NCBI GenBank assembly: GCA_028622995.1
Contig: JAJQJQ010000027.1
Location: 372,001 to 436,000, forward strand
Reading direction: 5' to 3'
DNA length: 64,000 bases
Origin: Panagrolaimus kolymaensis
Taxonomy: Eukaryota; Nematoda; Chromadorea; Rhabditida; Panagrolaimidae
Positions 1 through 12,700 of the stretch are shown one piece after another. The notes under the pieces are model-generated. The model saw only the letters and a program-made list of their open reading frames with translations, searched no databases and was not told the origin of the DNA. Within the stretch, counting starts at the first letter, position 1; each line of letters begins with the position of its first letter. The position numbers and the translations under genes are program-made.

Positions 1-162
1 AGAATAAAATAGGGACAATTGAAGGGACAAACGAAAATGATGAAGAAAGAAGAGAGAAAGAGAATTGATTGAAAGGAGATTTGACCGAGCCCCTCAACAA
101 ATGCCATTGAAGCTATTACCAAAGCTTCCGCAATTTTTATGTAATCGAATGTCGCGGCTTTC
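1..162 (-). CDS. possible internal exon of a gene running off the left edge
   Basis: On the minus strand a good 3' splice site (TTTCTTAG at 170-163) is followed by one reading frame that stays open to the window edge; the other two frames hit stops. The first part reads like coding sequence (KAATFDYIKIAEALVIAS). The distal part becomes hydrophobic and low in complexity and may already be intron. Base composition is less AT-rich than the flank. The plus strand is also open over part of this stretch, so a chance ORF is possible. No family recognised. Confidence 0.2.
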
Positions 163-591
163 CTAAGAAACACCGAACGCAGCAATCTTATTTTATTTTT
201 TTAATTAACATTTTCTCATTTATCTTATTTTTACTTTTATTTGTCCCTTTGCTCAACTTTGCCTTTCTAATTTTCTCATCATAACTGCTGCCTGATATTT
301 ATATTTTTATCCACCTTTGATCGTCTTGATATTTTATATTTTTCCTGCCTTTTTACGAGTTTTGATATTCCTATTTTTCACTGTTTGATCATTGCTGAAT
401 TTCGAAGAACATTTTGAATATTCTCCCAAGCTTTACAAGAAAAAGACGCGCAAAAATATCCATATATAAAAGGCGATGATGGACTTCATTTTTACCCTTT
501 CGAACAGCCGCTGTGGATTTGGTGCACGTTGTTGCTTATTTCTTTCCCTGTTAAACATTGTTTGAGCTATTTGGGCTTACTGTAATCCTGC

Positions 592-622
<31 letters not shown>

Positions 623-1146
623 TGTTTTATTGTTACTTTATTAATGTGTTTTTTAATTTATTTTAAATTTATATTAGTATCGTCTTTGTACCATTTAATC
701 CTATAAACTATATAATAATTAAATTCGAGTGCATTGGCAACATCGAAAGACTCCATGTTTAAACAATAAAGAGCCAATATTTTTTGTTGTTGATAAAACT
801 GTTAGTTACATCAGGTTGAGTGAATGATTGCTTTTTCTCTTTTAATGTTGACTATTTTTTTCTTTCTAAACTTTGCCGAAAATTTGGATCAAAAATATCA
901 ATAAAATTTTAGCTTTCTTGTTTAATTAATGAATGAAAGTCCAACCAACAAGCAAGGGAAAAAAAGAAGAAAGTTTGGAAATTAATTTTTTTAACAAATG
1001 ACTTTTGAAAACTTTTTTGATTATTTTTTAAATGTTTACTTCGTGAACGAAGTTTGTTTGTTTGTTGACCCTTTTTATTGCAATCAAAAAATATTTACAA
1101 ATTTAGACTAGAAAAAATCAAAACAAATTTAATATTTACATTTTCT
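163..1146. other. non-coding stretch
   Basis: AT-rich sequence without a supported gene; contains the TAT microsatellite. The right part is the presumed 3' flank of the minus-strand gene that ends at 1147. Confidence 0.6.
592..622. repeat. TAT trinucleotide microsatellite
   Basis: About ten uninterrupted TAT units in otherwise unique AT-rich sequence. Confidence 0.9.
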
Positions 1147-1965
1147 TTAAAATGTTTTTGATTCTCTTAATAATCTATCAGCTTCATCAATATCTTGAGC
1201 GGTTTTACTTGCAGCTTTTAATTCTTTTTCATGAATAATATCCTCACGAGAAGATTCAGCAATGTGGGGGAATTTATTTGGATCATCTTTGGCATTATTT
1301 TCATGCTTAATATCTTTAATAAGTTCATCCATTGCTGGGTTTTCTAAAAAAATGGTATTTTTAAATATTTTCGTTAAAGGTAAAGCTTTTTTAGAGGGTA
1401 AACTTTAAAAATAAAAGCCTCAAGGCTCGAAAAAATATGGTTTAATAAATTTGACTCAAATGGAAAGTTTTAAAAAAACGGAAAATTCCTAAAATGCTTT
1501 TTTGAAACCTGTTTTAGAATCCATAAGAAATTTAATTTAAATTAGACTAAATTTTCAAAAATACTCAAACAAAAAAATCTTAAAAATCCTGACACTTTTT
1601 TATTTAAGAAACCCAAAAATCAAAAACTTTTTGGATTCTGCTTTTTGGTTTAAAAAAAGTAAAATAAAGTGAAAGAAAAAATATAGTTTTACGAAGAAAA
1701 AAAATTTATGAAAAAACTCACTAATTTCAATTCCTTGTGAGGAAAGAGTAATGGTAGTTTGAGAAATATTTTTACATGTATCACTCACAACATCCATCGT
1801 TTGTTTCACCCCTTCTTTAACGGTATCAAAAATATTATTGGGAGTTGGAAGATTTGGAAATCCCGAAGATGATGAATTTGAGGAAGATGAAGAAAAATTT
1901 TCTGCAATCGTTGCAGTAATATTTTTTCTTTGTTGAAGAATTAGCCGAGCAGCAGATCGTTGCAT
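1147..1965 (-). CDS. small hypothetical protein, possible mitochondrial leader (146 aa)
   Basis: Two exons, 1965-1722 and 1343-1147, joined by an intron with a GTGAGT donor and TTTTTTTAG acceptor. The phase-1 junction joins the two open frames exactly. The N-terminus (MQRSAARLILQQRKNITA) is basic, rich in Ser/Ala and lacks acidic residues for over 20 positions, which suggests a mitochondrial targeting peptide. A serine-rich linker follows, then a helical stretch around residues 45-75 (IFDTVKEGVKQTMDVVSDTC). The C-terminal 65 residues are charged and alpha-helical (KELKAASKTAQDIDEADRLL). I do not recognise the family. Location is inferred from the leader only; the splice junction is well supported. 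Confidence 0.65.
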
Positions 1966-3232
1966 AATTAAAAATTAGTTTTTGTGAAGGAAAAAAGTTG
2001 AGAAGAAAAAAATAAAGTTTTTTTGAGAAAAATAAAAATTTTAAGAAACAAAACCTCAAAAAAGAAGTGTTTTTATAGAGCAAAAATACGCAGAGGAAAA
2101 AAAATATGAAAAAACACAACAAAAATAAAAACAACAGCAAGCACGCGGGAGAAGAGAAAGAAAAAATTGATAAACAAGTCTTTCGAAAATATGAACGCAA
2201 AAAAGAAGAAAAAAACAGACAAAAACACATAGAGACACCGAATGTGCTTGGGCTTTGAAATTCGTTGTTTGTTTCCTTGTTTATTATTTTTTTCGTTCAG
2301 TTCGTTAATGCATTAAATGATTTCGTTTATTTTGTTGCTTTAGTGCAAACTAAACTTTTTACTTTTTACTTTGAAAAAAAAACTTGGATAAAAACAAGAG
2401 CACTTCTTTAAAACTCAAAGATTTCATTTAAACCCAAACAATTCCATTTGAAAAATGAAAACAAATCGCTAATAACAAATTGATAAACTAAGATTTTGAA
2501 AATTCGGTATTCTAATAATTTCTCCATAGAAAGAAAATTAAACAAATTTGAATAATATTTATTGGTTTTGTCGTCAAGAAAATAAAATAAAATGTGTATT
2601 GCAAATGTCAAAAAAAATAACTTTCAGGAACTTATTGCATAAAAAACTTCTTTAGTTTGCATCGTTTTTTTTATATCTAATGGCGGAATCAAATCGGGAT
2701 GGAAAGCCTTCTTTTTTTGTGCTTCAAATCAATCAAACACTTCAGTGACAATTTTATGAATTTTGCCATTCATTTTTTTTGTCTTCTTTTGAATATTTTA
2801 GCTTCATTTTTTTCTTTTACTTTTTGTAAATCTTTGCTTTATAAATAAATACCTAATTGCAAAGCGTTGTTTTATTGCTATAACTTTAAAATCTGAATGG
2901 CATATTATTGCTCGAAGATTAAAAAATAAAAAAATATGTATGGTTAATTCGAAAAATGATGGCGCAACACTCGAATTTAAAGATCATAATTTAGAAAATA
3001 TTTTAGTGACAGAATATTCATCAAAAAATTTTATTAATTATTATTATTTTGATATTTATCGATTAAAGAACCTGTTGCATTGCTATTATGCTCTTTTCAG
3101 GATGTCAAATAGTTAGTTTTAATGTCAAAGATACGGTATCACAATTTTTTTATTAACTTATTTAATCACAAACGTTTTCGTTTTAAATTAAAAAAAGTAA
3201 AAAAAAGTTTGTTAAGAATAAATTATTTACAA
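1966..3232. other. intergenic region
   Basis: Separates two minus-strand genes. Only low-complexity, T/A-rich open frames are seen, typical of shadows and intron-like sequence; I see no gene. Confidence 0.6.
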
Positions 3233-5121
3233 TTAACTTCGAAGTCGATAAACAATAAAAATGCGGTCATTATTTTTAAAATTATATTTTCTAAACGTCC
3301 TATAATACTCTATTTGCTTTCCATTTGCAATATATCGAAGTGAACCATGTTCAGCTTTCATATGAGTTTCATAAAATTTAAAAAAAATTTCAGTTGCCAT
3401 ATCTTTTGAAACTTTATAATCCACGACATTTCCTAATAAATCTTTTGTTTGAATTTGAATTACATCTTCAGGATTGCATTTTTTAATATGTTTTTTGCCT
3501 TCAGGATAATAAAATTCACTTAAACAATAAATTTTTTTAAAACAAATAACTTTATTTTTTTACTTACTTTGGATTCCATCTCGATGCAACATATTCGGAT
3601 AAATTTGGATAATCATAAGTAACAAAAAATTTATATCCATTTCCACGATACTTTGGTGGTTGAAAGGGATATATTCCAATGCATGGAAGCAAGGTTTGAA
3701 GTTTTTTGTAAATTTTTGACTAAAAAAGTAATTAAATTAAAAAATATTACAAAAAATGCCCACTAAAGTGTCAGAGAAGTTTGATTTGCTATTGTTAGAA
3801 CTTACTTTTTTCATATTTGCATGATCATAATTATAATAAGTAATATCAATATATGCCTCTTTATAATCCAATTCTTTATGATTTTTAAAAATATTTAAAG
3901 CATTTAAATCTCCATCACAAATTTTATGATGAATTTTAAATTCAAATTTTGCTTTAGGAAAGGCATTAAAATAATTCATAAAATTTTCAACTTCAAATAT
4001 TATTGCTTTTTTTGATTTTTCATCATTGAAAAGTTTGACACCTAAAAAAATAGAAACTTTCTTGAAAAAAATCAATGCTTTTTAATAACAGTTTTTCTTT
4101 CTTACTTTGAACATAATTTCTTGGAGTTAAATTGAGTATATTTTCAAAAGTAAAATTATGAATTTCCAAATTTGAATATTTAAAAGTAATGGAATTCAAA
4201 ACCTGGAAAAGGAATTGTTTTAATTTTAAATAAATTTCCAACAAAGCAAGAAAATGATTGATCAAACATGGGAATGAGTTTTTTATTTAAAAATCAAAGT
4301 TTTCAAAACAGACATAAAATATGGCTTTTGCTTTTTTGTTAAAAACTTATCAACATAAATTCGAAATCTTTAATGAAAAATTGACTAAACGGAGAGATTT
4401 CGGCCATGTTTTTATTTTGAGCAGCACTTCCGCTTTTTTCCTTTTTTTTCTATTTTTTCTCTCTCTTTAAGTCCGGTGGAATATATGTTTACTTACTCTG
4501 CTATCAACACCTGGAACTTTAAGAGTAAAATTCTCGACTTCTTTTACATTTGACATATTCGACAAAATTGCAGCTAAAATGGTTGTGGAAGGACAAATGA
4601 TTGTCAATTCTGTTAAATCTAAAATAAAGAGATTTATTAAAAATCATTCAAATAAATGAAAAAACTAACTTTTTATTCGATTCAAAAATGGAAAACATTT
4701 TTCATTTGGTGATTTCAATTCAATTTTATCAATCAATTCAATCACAGTTTCAGATAAAATGGATGTTAATTCTTTAATAAATACAAATTTATTAAAATCA
4801 TATATTAAAGTATACTTTTTTTCAAATTCAGAAACAGTCCATAAAGCATATTTACCTTCTTCACCATCATTTTTGATTTCAGTAAAAAATTGCCATCGAT
4901 TTTTTTCAATCACTATTTTTTCTGGTTTTAAATTTTTTATGAAAGATTTGATTCCAGCTTTGTGGCATTCCTTCCCAGATAACATAAACTTTTCCAAATT
5001 TTTCTACAAAAAATAAAAATATTAGAAATTATTTTTTAAAGAAAAAACGTACTTCTTTATTTTCAGATTGATAAAGTTGTTGAGCAATTTCAGTATAGTA
5101 TGTATTATTTAATTTTGGCAT
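3233..5121 (-). CDS. F-box-like/LRR-type nematode protein (431 aa)
   Basis: Seven exons: 5121-5053, 5003-4670, 4618-4497, 4202-4106, 4041-3806, 3719-3568 and 3518-3233. All junctions are GT-AG and phase-consistent (0,1,0,1,0,2). The N-terminus (MPKLNNTYYTEIAQQLYQ) and the GKECHKAG segment resemble the short F-box-like motif of nematode substrate-adaptor families. It is followed by irregular leucine/isoleucine-rich strands (NLTELTIICPSTTILAAIL, SNLEIHNFTF). The C-terminal third is rich in Tyr, Lys and Phe and ends FIVYRLRS. The general layout resembles the two F-box-like genes at 20.1 and 28.7 kb, but intron number differs, so it belongs to a different subgroup at best. A role as ubiquitin-ligase adaptor is inferred from family resemblance; no catalytic residues are expected. 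Confidence 0.7.
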
Positions 5122-8100
5122 TTTTTAGACAGCAATTAACAATTGTTTTTTGGTTGAAAAGTAAATTTATTTAAAAAACAAGTAATGTTAAAAATGGATA
5201 AATGAGAGAATACAAAAGCTAAGAACTTGAAATTAATGAATGTCCAGCCAGAGCAACGGTAAAAACATTAAATTTATTTTTTCACCGCCGCGCACATTGC
5301 CAGGGTTTATGTTTAATAATTAAAATTTAAATAAGAAAGTCTGCGTTACAGATTTAATAAAGAAGATTTTTTGTAATGCTTTTAAATTAAATTTTAGTTT
5401 CGGTTTTTTTGGTATTGAAAATTTACCGCAAAAAACATTTTATGAAAATAAAAAAACCTAGAAATTAAATCCAATTGACTCGAAAGAAATCAAGCAGTGT
5501 CTTCTTATAAAAATTATTAATAGATTTTTTTCAAAATAACCAACAACTACGTTTTCACATGTTTATTTATTTATTTTTTGAATACTCAAGGGGAGTAGTT
5601 TCAGACTCTTTTTTAAAGGATATTTTTTGTTATTGTCAAAAATGGAACTCCATAAAAGAAATCAAAAAAATGCTTTCATCCATGTTTTAGTTATGACTTA
5701 AAATTTAGAATAAAAGCTTTATTTTTAAACTTTTATGTACTCCTAAAACTTTGAATTACAAACAACCAAAGTGGAAAAACAGTTAATTATTACTTTTTTT
5801 TCTTTCTTTACAACAAAAAAGGATTGCGTCGTTTTACTAGTTTCGTTTTTGAAATTTTATATTATTTCCTATTACTCCATTTAGATAAATTTTAAATCCT
5901 TTGATAACTTTATTTTTTGGAAGTTGAAAGAAAAAATACCATTTTCTGCCCTTGATAAAAATTCGTACACATTCTTTATATCTAATCCCTTTAGTTTTTT
6001 TCTTTTGTTTTTTGTTTCTTTAACTAGTTTTATATGAGTGTGTTTTTTTATTTTTCTGTTTTGTTTCCAGAAATCCTATCACTTTTTTTCGTTAAACATA
6101 AAACAGTTGTTTTATTTTTTTAAGCCCTGAAGAAAGTGAGTCTGTGTTTTTTTCTGACCGCAAAAAGAATTTATTGCTTTCAACATATTTTTTGCCTTCA
6201 AACATTTTTCTTTTGAGCCGAACATTTTTTTAGTTTGGTGGCTTATATTTATTTTTTTTATTGTTGATGCCAAAACTTTTTGGCAAGTGATGAACTTCAA
6301 CTAAAATCAATGCACAAAAGCAAGGCATAATTCATCATAAAAAAAGGACTTTGAAGAAAGATTTTTTGCATGGAATTGTTTTTGAAAGCAAAAAACAGAA
6401 GAAAAAAAAAACGGCTGCTATTTGTGACATTTTTATCTCAGGTAACGGAAGAAGAAATTGAATGGAGAAAAATGTTTAAAAATAACTTCTTTGAGAATTT
6501 TTTTCTGTGATAAAAACCACAAAAAATTCTAGGATTTTGAAACAGCTGATTTTTCCATAGCCGCCTTCATTTCTTCGTTCCCCAATCAAAGTTAAAAGTA
6601 AGCGATCACAGCTGCTGGTAGAATAGAAAAAACATCTTAAACTAAAAATAAAACAAAAGTTTCTTTGAGTTTAGAATTCATAAAAAAAGCTTTAAAAAAA
6701 TAGTAAAACATTTCCACAAACACAAAAAAAAGCTCAAAGAATCATAAAAAAATTCTCATTCGAAAAAATGCAATATAAAAAAACTCCGAGGTTAGGTTTA
6801 AAAGCAAGCATCATGAAAATGAATGAATGCCTTTCAACAAAAAAACTTTTCTGTCATGAGAGAGGAGCATGGAAAAAAAAGTTAAAGAAAAGATAGATTA
6901 GGGTGATTTTTCACACTTGAACATCATTTGAGCTTGCTATTGCTAGAAAGAGAGAAAAGAAAGCTAAAACAAAACAAAAAAGATTTTCCCCCTTTGTTTT
7001 GTGTTTTATGTTTTTTTGTTATTTTTTTACCACTTTCATGAAAGTAGTAGCAGCTATCATTCATTCCAATGAACGTTTGTTTTCATGAAAAATGTCATGG
7101 AATGAACCTTTTGGCAGCTGATATAAATAAAGTTTGTTATTTTCTTTTCATCATTTTAATGCTTTTGCCGTCGTCTTTTGGTTGGTATTTAAAAAAAATA
7201 AGAACTTGTGTTCGTTGTTCGTTCATCTTTTATTATTTTTGATGTGGAGTTTTGATTTAATGGAAAGTAAGAAAAATAATTGCGATTTATTTTACTCATG
7301 AAAAATTATGACGCTTAGGAATAGTTTTAAATAAGTATAGTAGCGAACTGAATTTTTGTAAGCTATTACATTAAAAATTTTATTGATCCCCATTGTCACC
7401 AGAAGAAATATCAAAGTTCAAATTACACATCGCTTTTAAATATTTTTTCATTTTTTAAAAAAGTTTTTCCTATTTATTTTTAGCTTAAAAAATTTATTTT
7501 AGTTTTAAATTTAAGCTTGTAACAAATTAAATGAATAGGGTTCATCTCCTCTTTCGTAGTTACTAACTTTTATTTTTTGAAATATGATATGATTAATCCG
7601 AAAAACTTTTTTAAAGCTTATATAAAAATTATATTAAGGCAAAAAAATAATCCAAGAGAATTGGCTTCAAAAAAGAAGAAGCTTTTATTCGTGATTTCGT
7701 TTTTTAAATTTCTTTGACACTTCATAGTTTTTAAAACTTACAAAATTTTCTATTTTTAGTTGCCATCGTCGAAGTTAAATCCACTAAAAATTTCTATTTT
7801 CTGCAAGTAATAAATATGCCAAATTTCGCCGAGAATCGAAAGAATGCATTGGCCCATTTTTGCAATTTGAAACCATTTTTTTGTTGGTTGTTACTTTTTT
7901 TTCTCTTTCATCCATTAAAGCTAATCTAATCCATTTTCATATCGAAAATCAAATAATAATAATTTTTATTAGTTCAAAAGGATGCAAATCTTCATTTTTT
8001 TCTTTCAAGTTACTATAGCTTATTCATTCATTTAATATGTCATATTAACATGCGGGCCAGCATGTGTATTCTGGGTCAAAGAAGTTTATTTATTCTTTGA

Positions 8101-8286
8101 ATAAAAAAAAATGGCTTTGGTTTTATTGAAAGTCTGAAGGATTTTGGATGGATTAAAAACGCAGGTTTCTTCCATACTATTTTTTTTATTTGAGATTTGC
8201 GTGTTTTTAATGTTTCTTTACAAAATTTCAAAAGCTTATATTTTTTTTATTGAGATAAATTGCTTGACTTTTTTTGTTGTTGCTGC
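5122..8286. other. long intergenic region
   Basis: About 3 kb of A/T-tract-rich DNA with no supported exon. It contains palindromic TTTCATGAAA near 7035 and a TATA-like ATATAAATA near 7120, without a gene I can attach them to. A short ACATGC...GCATGT hairpin lies near 8050. Confidence 0.55.
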
Positions 8287-8294
8287 ACTCTGAC
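8287..8294. repeat. 8-bp target-site duplication (left)
   Basis: ACTCTGAC immediately before the hAT-type element, repeated exactly at 8574-8581. Confidence 0.9.
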
Positions 8295-8573
8295 CAGGGA
8301 TGCGCGGAAATCCGTTTCCGTTTCCGTTTCCGCGGAATTCCGCATGTTTTTCATTTCCGTTTCCGTTTCCGCGTAAGGGAAACGGGAAAAAAATTTCCGC
8401 CTTTATTTCCGTGGAAATTTTTTTGGGTTGTAACGTAAAATTTCCGTTTCCGCTTCCGTTTCCGCGGAATTCCGTAGGTTTTAAAATTTCCGTTTCCGCC
8501 AGCGCGGAAGGAAATAGATTTTGATTTTTCCGTTTCCGCGGAAGGAAAAAAAAGTCGTTTCCGCGCATCCCTG
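8295..8573. mobile_element. hAT-type MITE (279 bp)
   Basis: Perfect 16-bp terminal inverted repeats, CAGGGATGCGCGGAAA at 8295-8310 and its reverse complement at 8558-8573, are flanked by an exact 8-bp duplication, ACTCTGAC. An 8-bp duplication and CAGGGATG-type ends are hallmarks of the hAT superfamily. The interior is a GC-rich array of degenerate TTCCGT hexamers around CGCGGAATTCCGC palindromes, very unlike its AT-rich surroundings. It encodes no transposase, so it is non-autonomous. The open frames through it are repeat artefacts. Confidence 0.9.
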
Positions 8574-8581
8574 ACTCTGAC
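8574..8581. repeat. 8-bp target-site duplication (right)
   Basis: ACTCTGAC, identical to 8287-8294. Confidence 0.9.
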
Positions 8582-9766
8582 AAATATTAAAAAAATGTCA
8601 AAAAAGTTTTTATAAAACTTTTTGATAGATATTTTTTGATTTTTTTTCAACTAAAATGAAAGAAGTTAAAAACCAATTGTTTGCTGCCACCATTTTTTTT
8701 TTTACATAAACAATCTTTTTTCTCCTTTTTCCTATCCAGCAAAATGCCATAAAAAATGTTTGTCGTCGTCGTCGTCTCATTGGCATAAATTTGAAACAAG
8801 CATATTTTGCATTTTTTGTCTTCGAGTCTCTTTAGTGTGGTTTTTTGAGAAATTTTTTAATGACTTCCTTCCTGTTTTTGAGTTTTATGCAGAAGTCAAA
8901 AAATACATAGATATTATTGGTCGGTATTTAAAGCGGCTAAAAGTTAGTCATGATTTTCGAAATATTCGGCCGCAAAGATGCAAAAAAAGAGTTATCTACC
9001 TTTCTATTTAAGTGTGGATTCAAAAAAAATTTTTTGGCTTCATCAAGAAAATAAAAATTCCTTTCTTCCGTTTTTTATTTCATAATAACAAAGAAGAAAA
9101 ATTTAATGGCTTCCTTTCATTTTTTTTAGAAACATATAGTTGAGAGTAAAAGTTAGTCATGATTTTGATGAAACATTTAATGCTAAAGTTGCAACAAAAA
9201 AAAAATTCGTAGTTAAAGTGGCAATTAACTATTGCTTCAAAAACCTCAGTTTTTTTTTATTTGGAGCTCAATGAGATAATGCAACAAGAATCCTTTCTTA
9301 TTTAATATTTTCGTTTTGAATCAAAGAGGTGTGAGGTTAATTCGATTGGTTTTTTGCATTTTTTACCATTTTAAAAGATTTTAAAAATTCCACTTTTTTG
9401 TTCGAAATACATTTTGTTTTATTTTATTCCGTTTTTTATTACCACACTTTCACTATGACCTTCAGAAATATGCCACGATTTAATATGAAAAATGTTTCAT
9501 CCAAAGCAAGCCTTTTTTGATATTGGGGTTTTATGCCTTTTTTATTATTTATAGCTAAAAATAAGACAAAAAAATATTTCTAGCTTTTTTTTCTCTTTAG
9601 TTAGTTTTTTTTTTATTCCAAACAATTTTTGCCTTTTTTTGACCCCCATTTTTTCTCCTATAGCTTTTTTTGCCTTTGCGTGTTTATTTATTTATTTCTT
9701 CTTTCGAAGCTATCTTCAACTTTCGCCATATAAAAAAAAGTGATTCCAATAATTTTTTTTATTTTC
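8582..9766. other. intergenic region upstream of the plus-strand membrane-protein gene
   Basis: AT-rich, with a GTC trinucleotide run near 8762. No exon supported. The right end is the promoter side of the gene starting at 9783. Confidence 0.55.
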
Positions 9767-9768
9767 AG
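9767..9768 (+). promoter_or_regulatory. probable spliced-leader acceptor
   Basis: TTTATTTTCAG ends 14 nt before the start codon at 9783 with no plausible upstream exon, as expected for trans-splicing of a leader onto the mRNA. Confidence 0.5.
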
Positions 9769-9782
9769 AAGGCATGTAAAAA

Positions 9783-12700
9783 ATGCATTTATCGACGGCA
9801 ACAAATTTAACGATTTTTTCAACGAAACTTTTTTTAATAATAATATTTTTAATTATCTCTTCGTTTCCTTCTGAAACTTCTGCATCTTGTGCTCAGCGAT
9901 GTAGTCGCTTACTTTATCGATCGCTAAAGCAAATAAATTTTTCGGTTAAAAAAGTTGAAAATTTATTTATTTCAACAAATTTGATGACAGATTTCGGAAA
10001 AATTTGTTGGAAATTTTATGATTTTGCTGATTGTGAAAAACAATGTGAAAAAAAGGATTTTCAAAATTCTGATATTTCTGCCCGCGAAGAACAAATAAAA
10101 AAGTTGGTTCTTAAACGATGCAAATTTATGGATAAAGGTTAGTGATTTTTGAAAGTTGTGGTGGGGAGAATTCAATAAGAAAAAAAAGAATGATATTTTT
10201 TTTAGAATACAGCCATGATATAAAATGCATTCATAAATATCATTCATTTATGGAAATTCGATGTTCATCATATTTAAATGAAGCGGTGAAACTTCGAAAA
10301 AATATTAAAGAAAATAAAAAAGCTAAAATTCAAGAAACTTGTCGGTGAGTTAATTTTAGCTTTTAAAAGCCACACAAATATCTAAATAAATGTCTCAAAA
10401 ACTTTATTATTCCAATAAGCTTTGACTCGAAAATTAAAAATTCTATTAATTTTTAACATTTTTGGCTCAAAAAATTTTTTTTAGACTTTTTAAATTAAAA
10501 AATGTTAATTTTCCAGTTTCCTCCACTATCACAACACTTGTTTATCCAACACCGTATTTTTTTATTGTCCAACAGCAAAGAAATTTTTTAATCGCTTCAC
10601 TCTTCGAGATTATTTCTTATCCTTTATTATTCCCGATGATGACCAAGCATTTTCGGATGAATTTTTGGATTATTGTCAAATATTTGATTTTCATAAAATT
10701 GCTAAAGATGTTTATGATACAACAAGTTCAATAAAATCGGAAGAATATGATATTAGTGGAGAAAATCGACAAACCCAAAGAAGAACCACCACCACTACCA
10801 CAGCTATTCCAGTTGTGAAATTACTTGATGATAGTAGCAGCAGCAGTGGTGGGGATGAAAAAGATAAAGATACCATTGGTAAAAAAAAAATTTTTTTAAT
10901 TTTATTGGGACCAAAAATTAATAAATGTTTTTTAGATGAAAAAGGAAAGAAAGTTTTTTCTTCTCAAGAAGATTTAAAAGAAAATCCACCAGAATTTTTT
11001 TATTCTTCCGCTCGATATGAAACAACCACATATCAATCGATTAAAGATAAAAGTAACAAAAGGTTAGTTTGTGTTTTTTAAACTATTTTTTGCACCTCTT
11101 TGAAAACCCGAAGTTTTCTTTGAAAAAAATATTATTAATTTTGGAGAAAAAAAATCAAAAAAGCTTGGAACACCCGAGATTCCTAGGTGGTCTTCCATCC
11201 ATTTTCCAGTAAATAAAATACAAAAAAGAAAAAAATCTAATGCAAAAAAGAAGTTCATTTCTAACTAAAATTTTCCGTATTTTAGTTATTCCAAATCAAA
11301 CCCAACATCATCAGAAGATTGGTCACCAAAACCAGTGAACATTGATTTTGTTTCAAACCCCATTTTTGATGAACCAAAACCAACTGATTCATCTTCAATG
11401 TTTACAATAAATCCAAATCAATTATTATCAACAATTTTTCGAATTCCTAATGTTTTTCCCACTGTTGAAATCACGCCTGATCAAATAACTCAAACTGCCA
11501 ATTTTGAATTTGGAACAAGCGTGGAATTACTTCCATCCAAAAATAATGATGATGAATATTACGATGATAATGAAACAACATGGATTACAAAAAATGTAAT
11601 TAGTCCTAAAAATGTAACTCAAAACCCTCAAAACCAAAATAATAAAATTACAAAGGAACCAGCGAAAAAAATGAAGGCTCTTGAAACAAATAAAACCAAA
11701 CCAAAAGTGATGGAAGAAACAACGACGGCAAAATCTATTGTAACAACAACCACAGCAGCGGATAAGTCATTGAAGCCATTTAAAAATGTTAAAGGAAGCG
11801 GGGAAAAAATTGCTGAAATACTTGGTGAAAAAAGTTATGGTAAGCAAAAAAACTTTTTTGATCCAAAAAATTAGAGATTTATACGAGACTCAATTTATTG
11901 GATTATTGGAGCATTGAATATCTCCAAAATTAAACGTCAAATCATTTTAAAAAATTTCATCCTAAAATAATTTCCAAAAATTTAGTGAAACGCCAAAATT
12001 TAGCCTCTTTTTTTATTAATCCGAAGAATTTATTTAGACTCCTCAAATTCATCTTCTTCTTCCTCCTTCTCTGAGCATCTCATTGTTTATACTGCCGCAA
12101 ATTCTAATGAAACTTCTTCATCTTCTTCAGAAGCTAAAGATATTCAAATTAATTTAGTTAATAATCCTTCAAAAAAATTAGAAAGTCCAAAAATTAATTT
12201 TGCTTTAAAGCCAGCTGTAAATCCAAATTCAACAAAAGAAAATTTTGATTTTGGAAAAAGGGTTGAATTGCTTCCAGATTCAGCTTCAGATGAAATTGAT
12301 TTATTGATTCCCAAAAAACCAACAGAAAACCTAAAAACTCCATCTGCTGTAAATCCAAATTCATCAGAAATTAATTCAAATTTGGGTAAAAACGTTAAAT
12401 TACTTCCATCTCAAGATTCTTCTTCATCCATCGACGACGATAGCGATGAAACAGCAGCAACAAGCATCGAATTACTTCCATCATCGCCAAAAGAAATTCG
12501 TTTACCATCATTTTTAATGACAAAACCAATAAATCAATCCAAAGATATTTCTTCTTCACCGGTATTAGTGGATTTTAAAAAACAACCACCGCCGCCACAA
12601 ATTACAAGTGTAACAACTTTGAATCCACAAAAAAGTTTAAATTCAACAGAAAATTTAAATTTTGGTAAAAGTGTGGCTTTGCTTCCTCCTTCAAAAGATT

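Noticed and set aside
8236..8650. Overlapping open frames rich in FPFPFPR and GNGNG
   Set aside because: They are translations of the TTCCGT-hexamer interior of the hAT MITE and have no gene signals.
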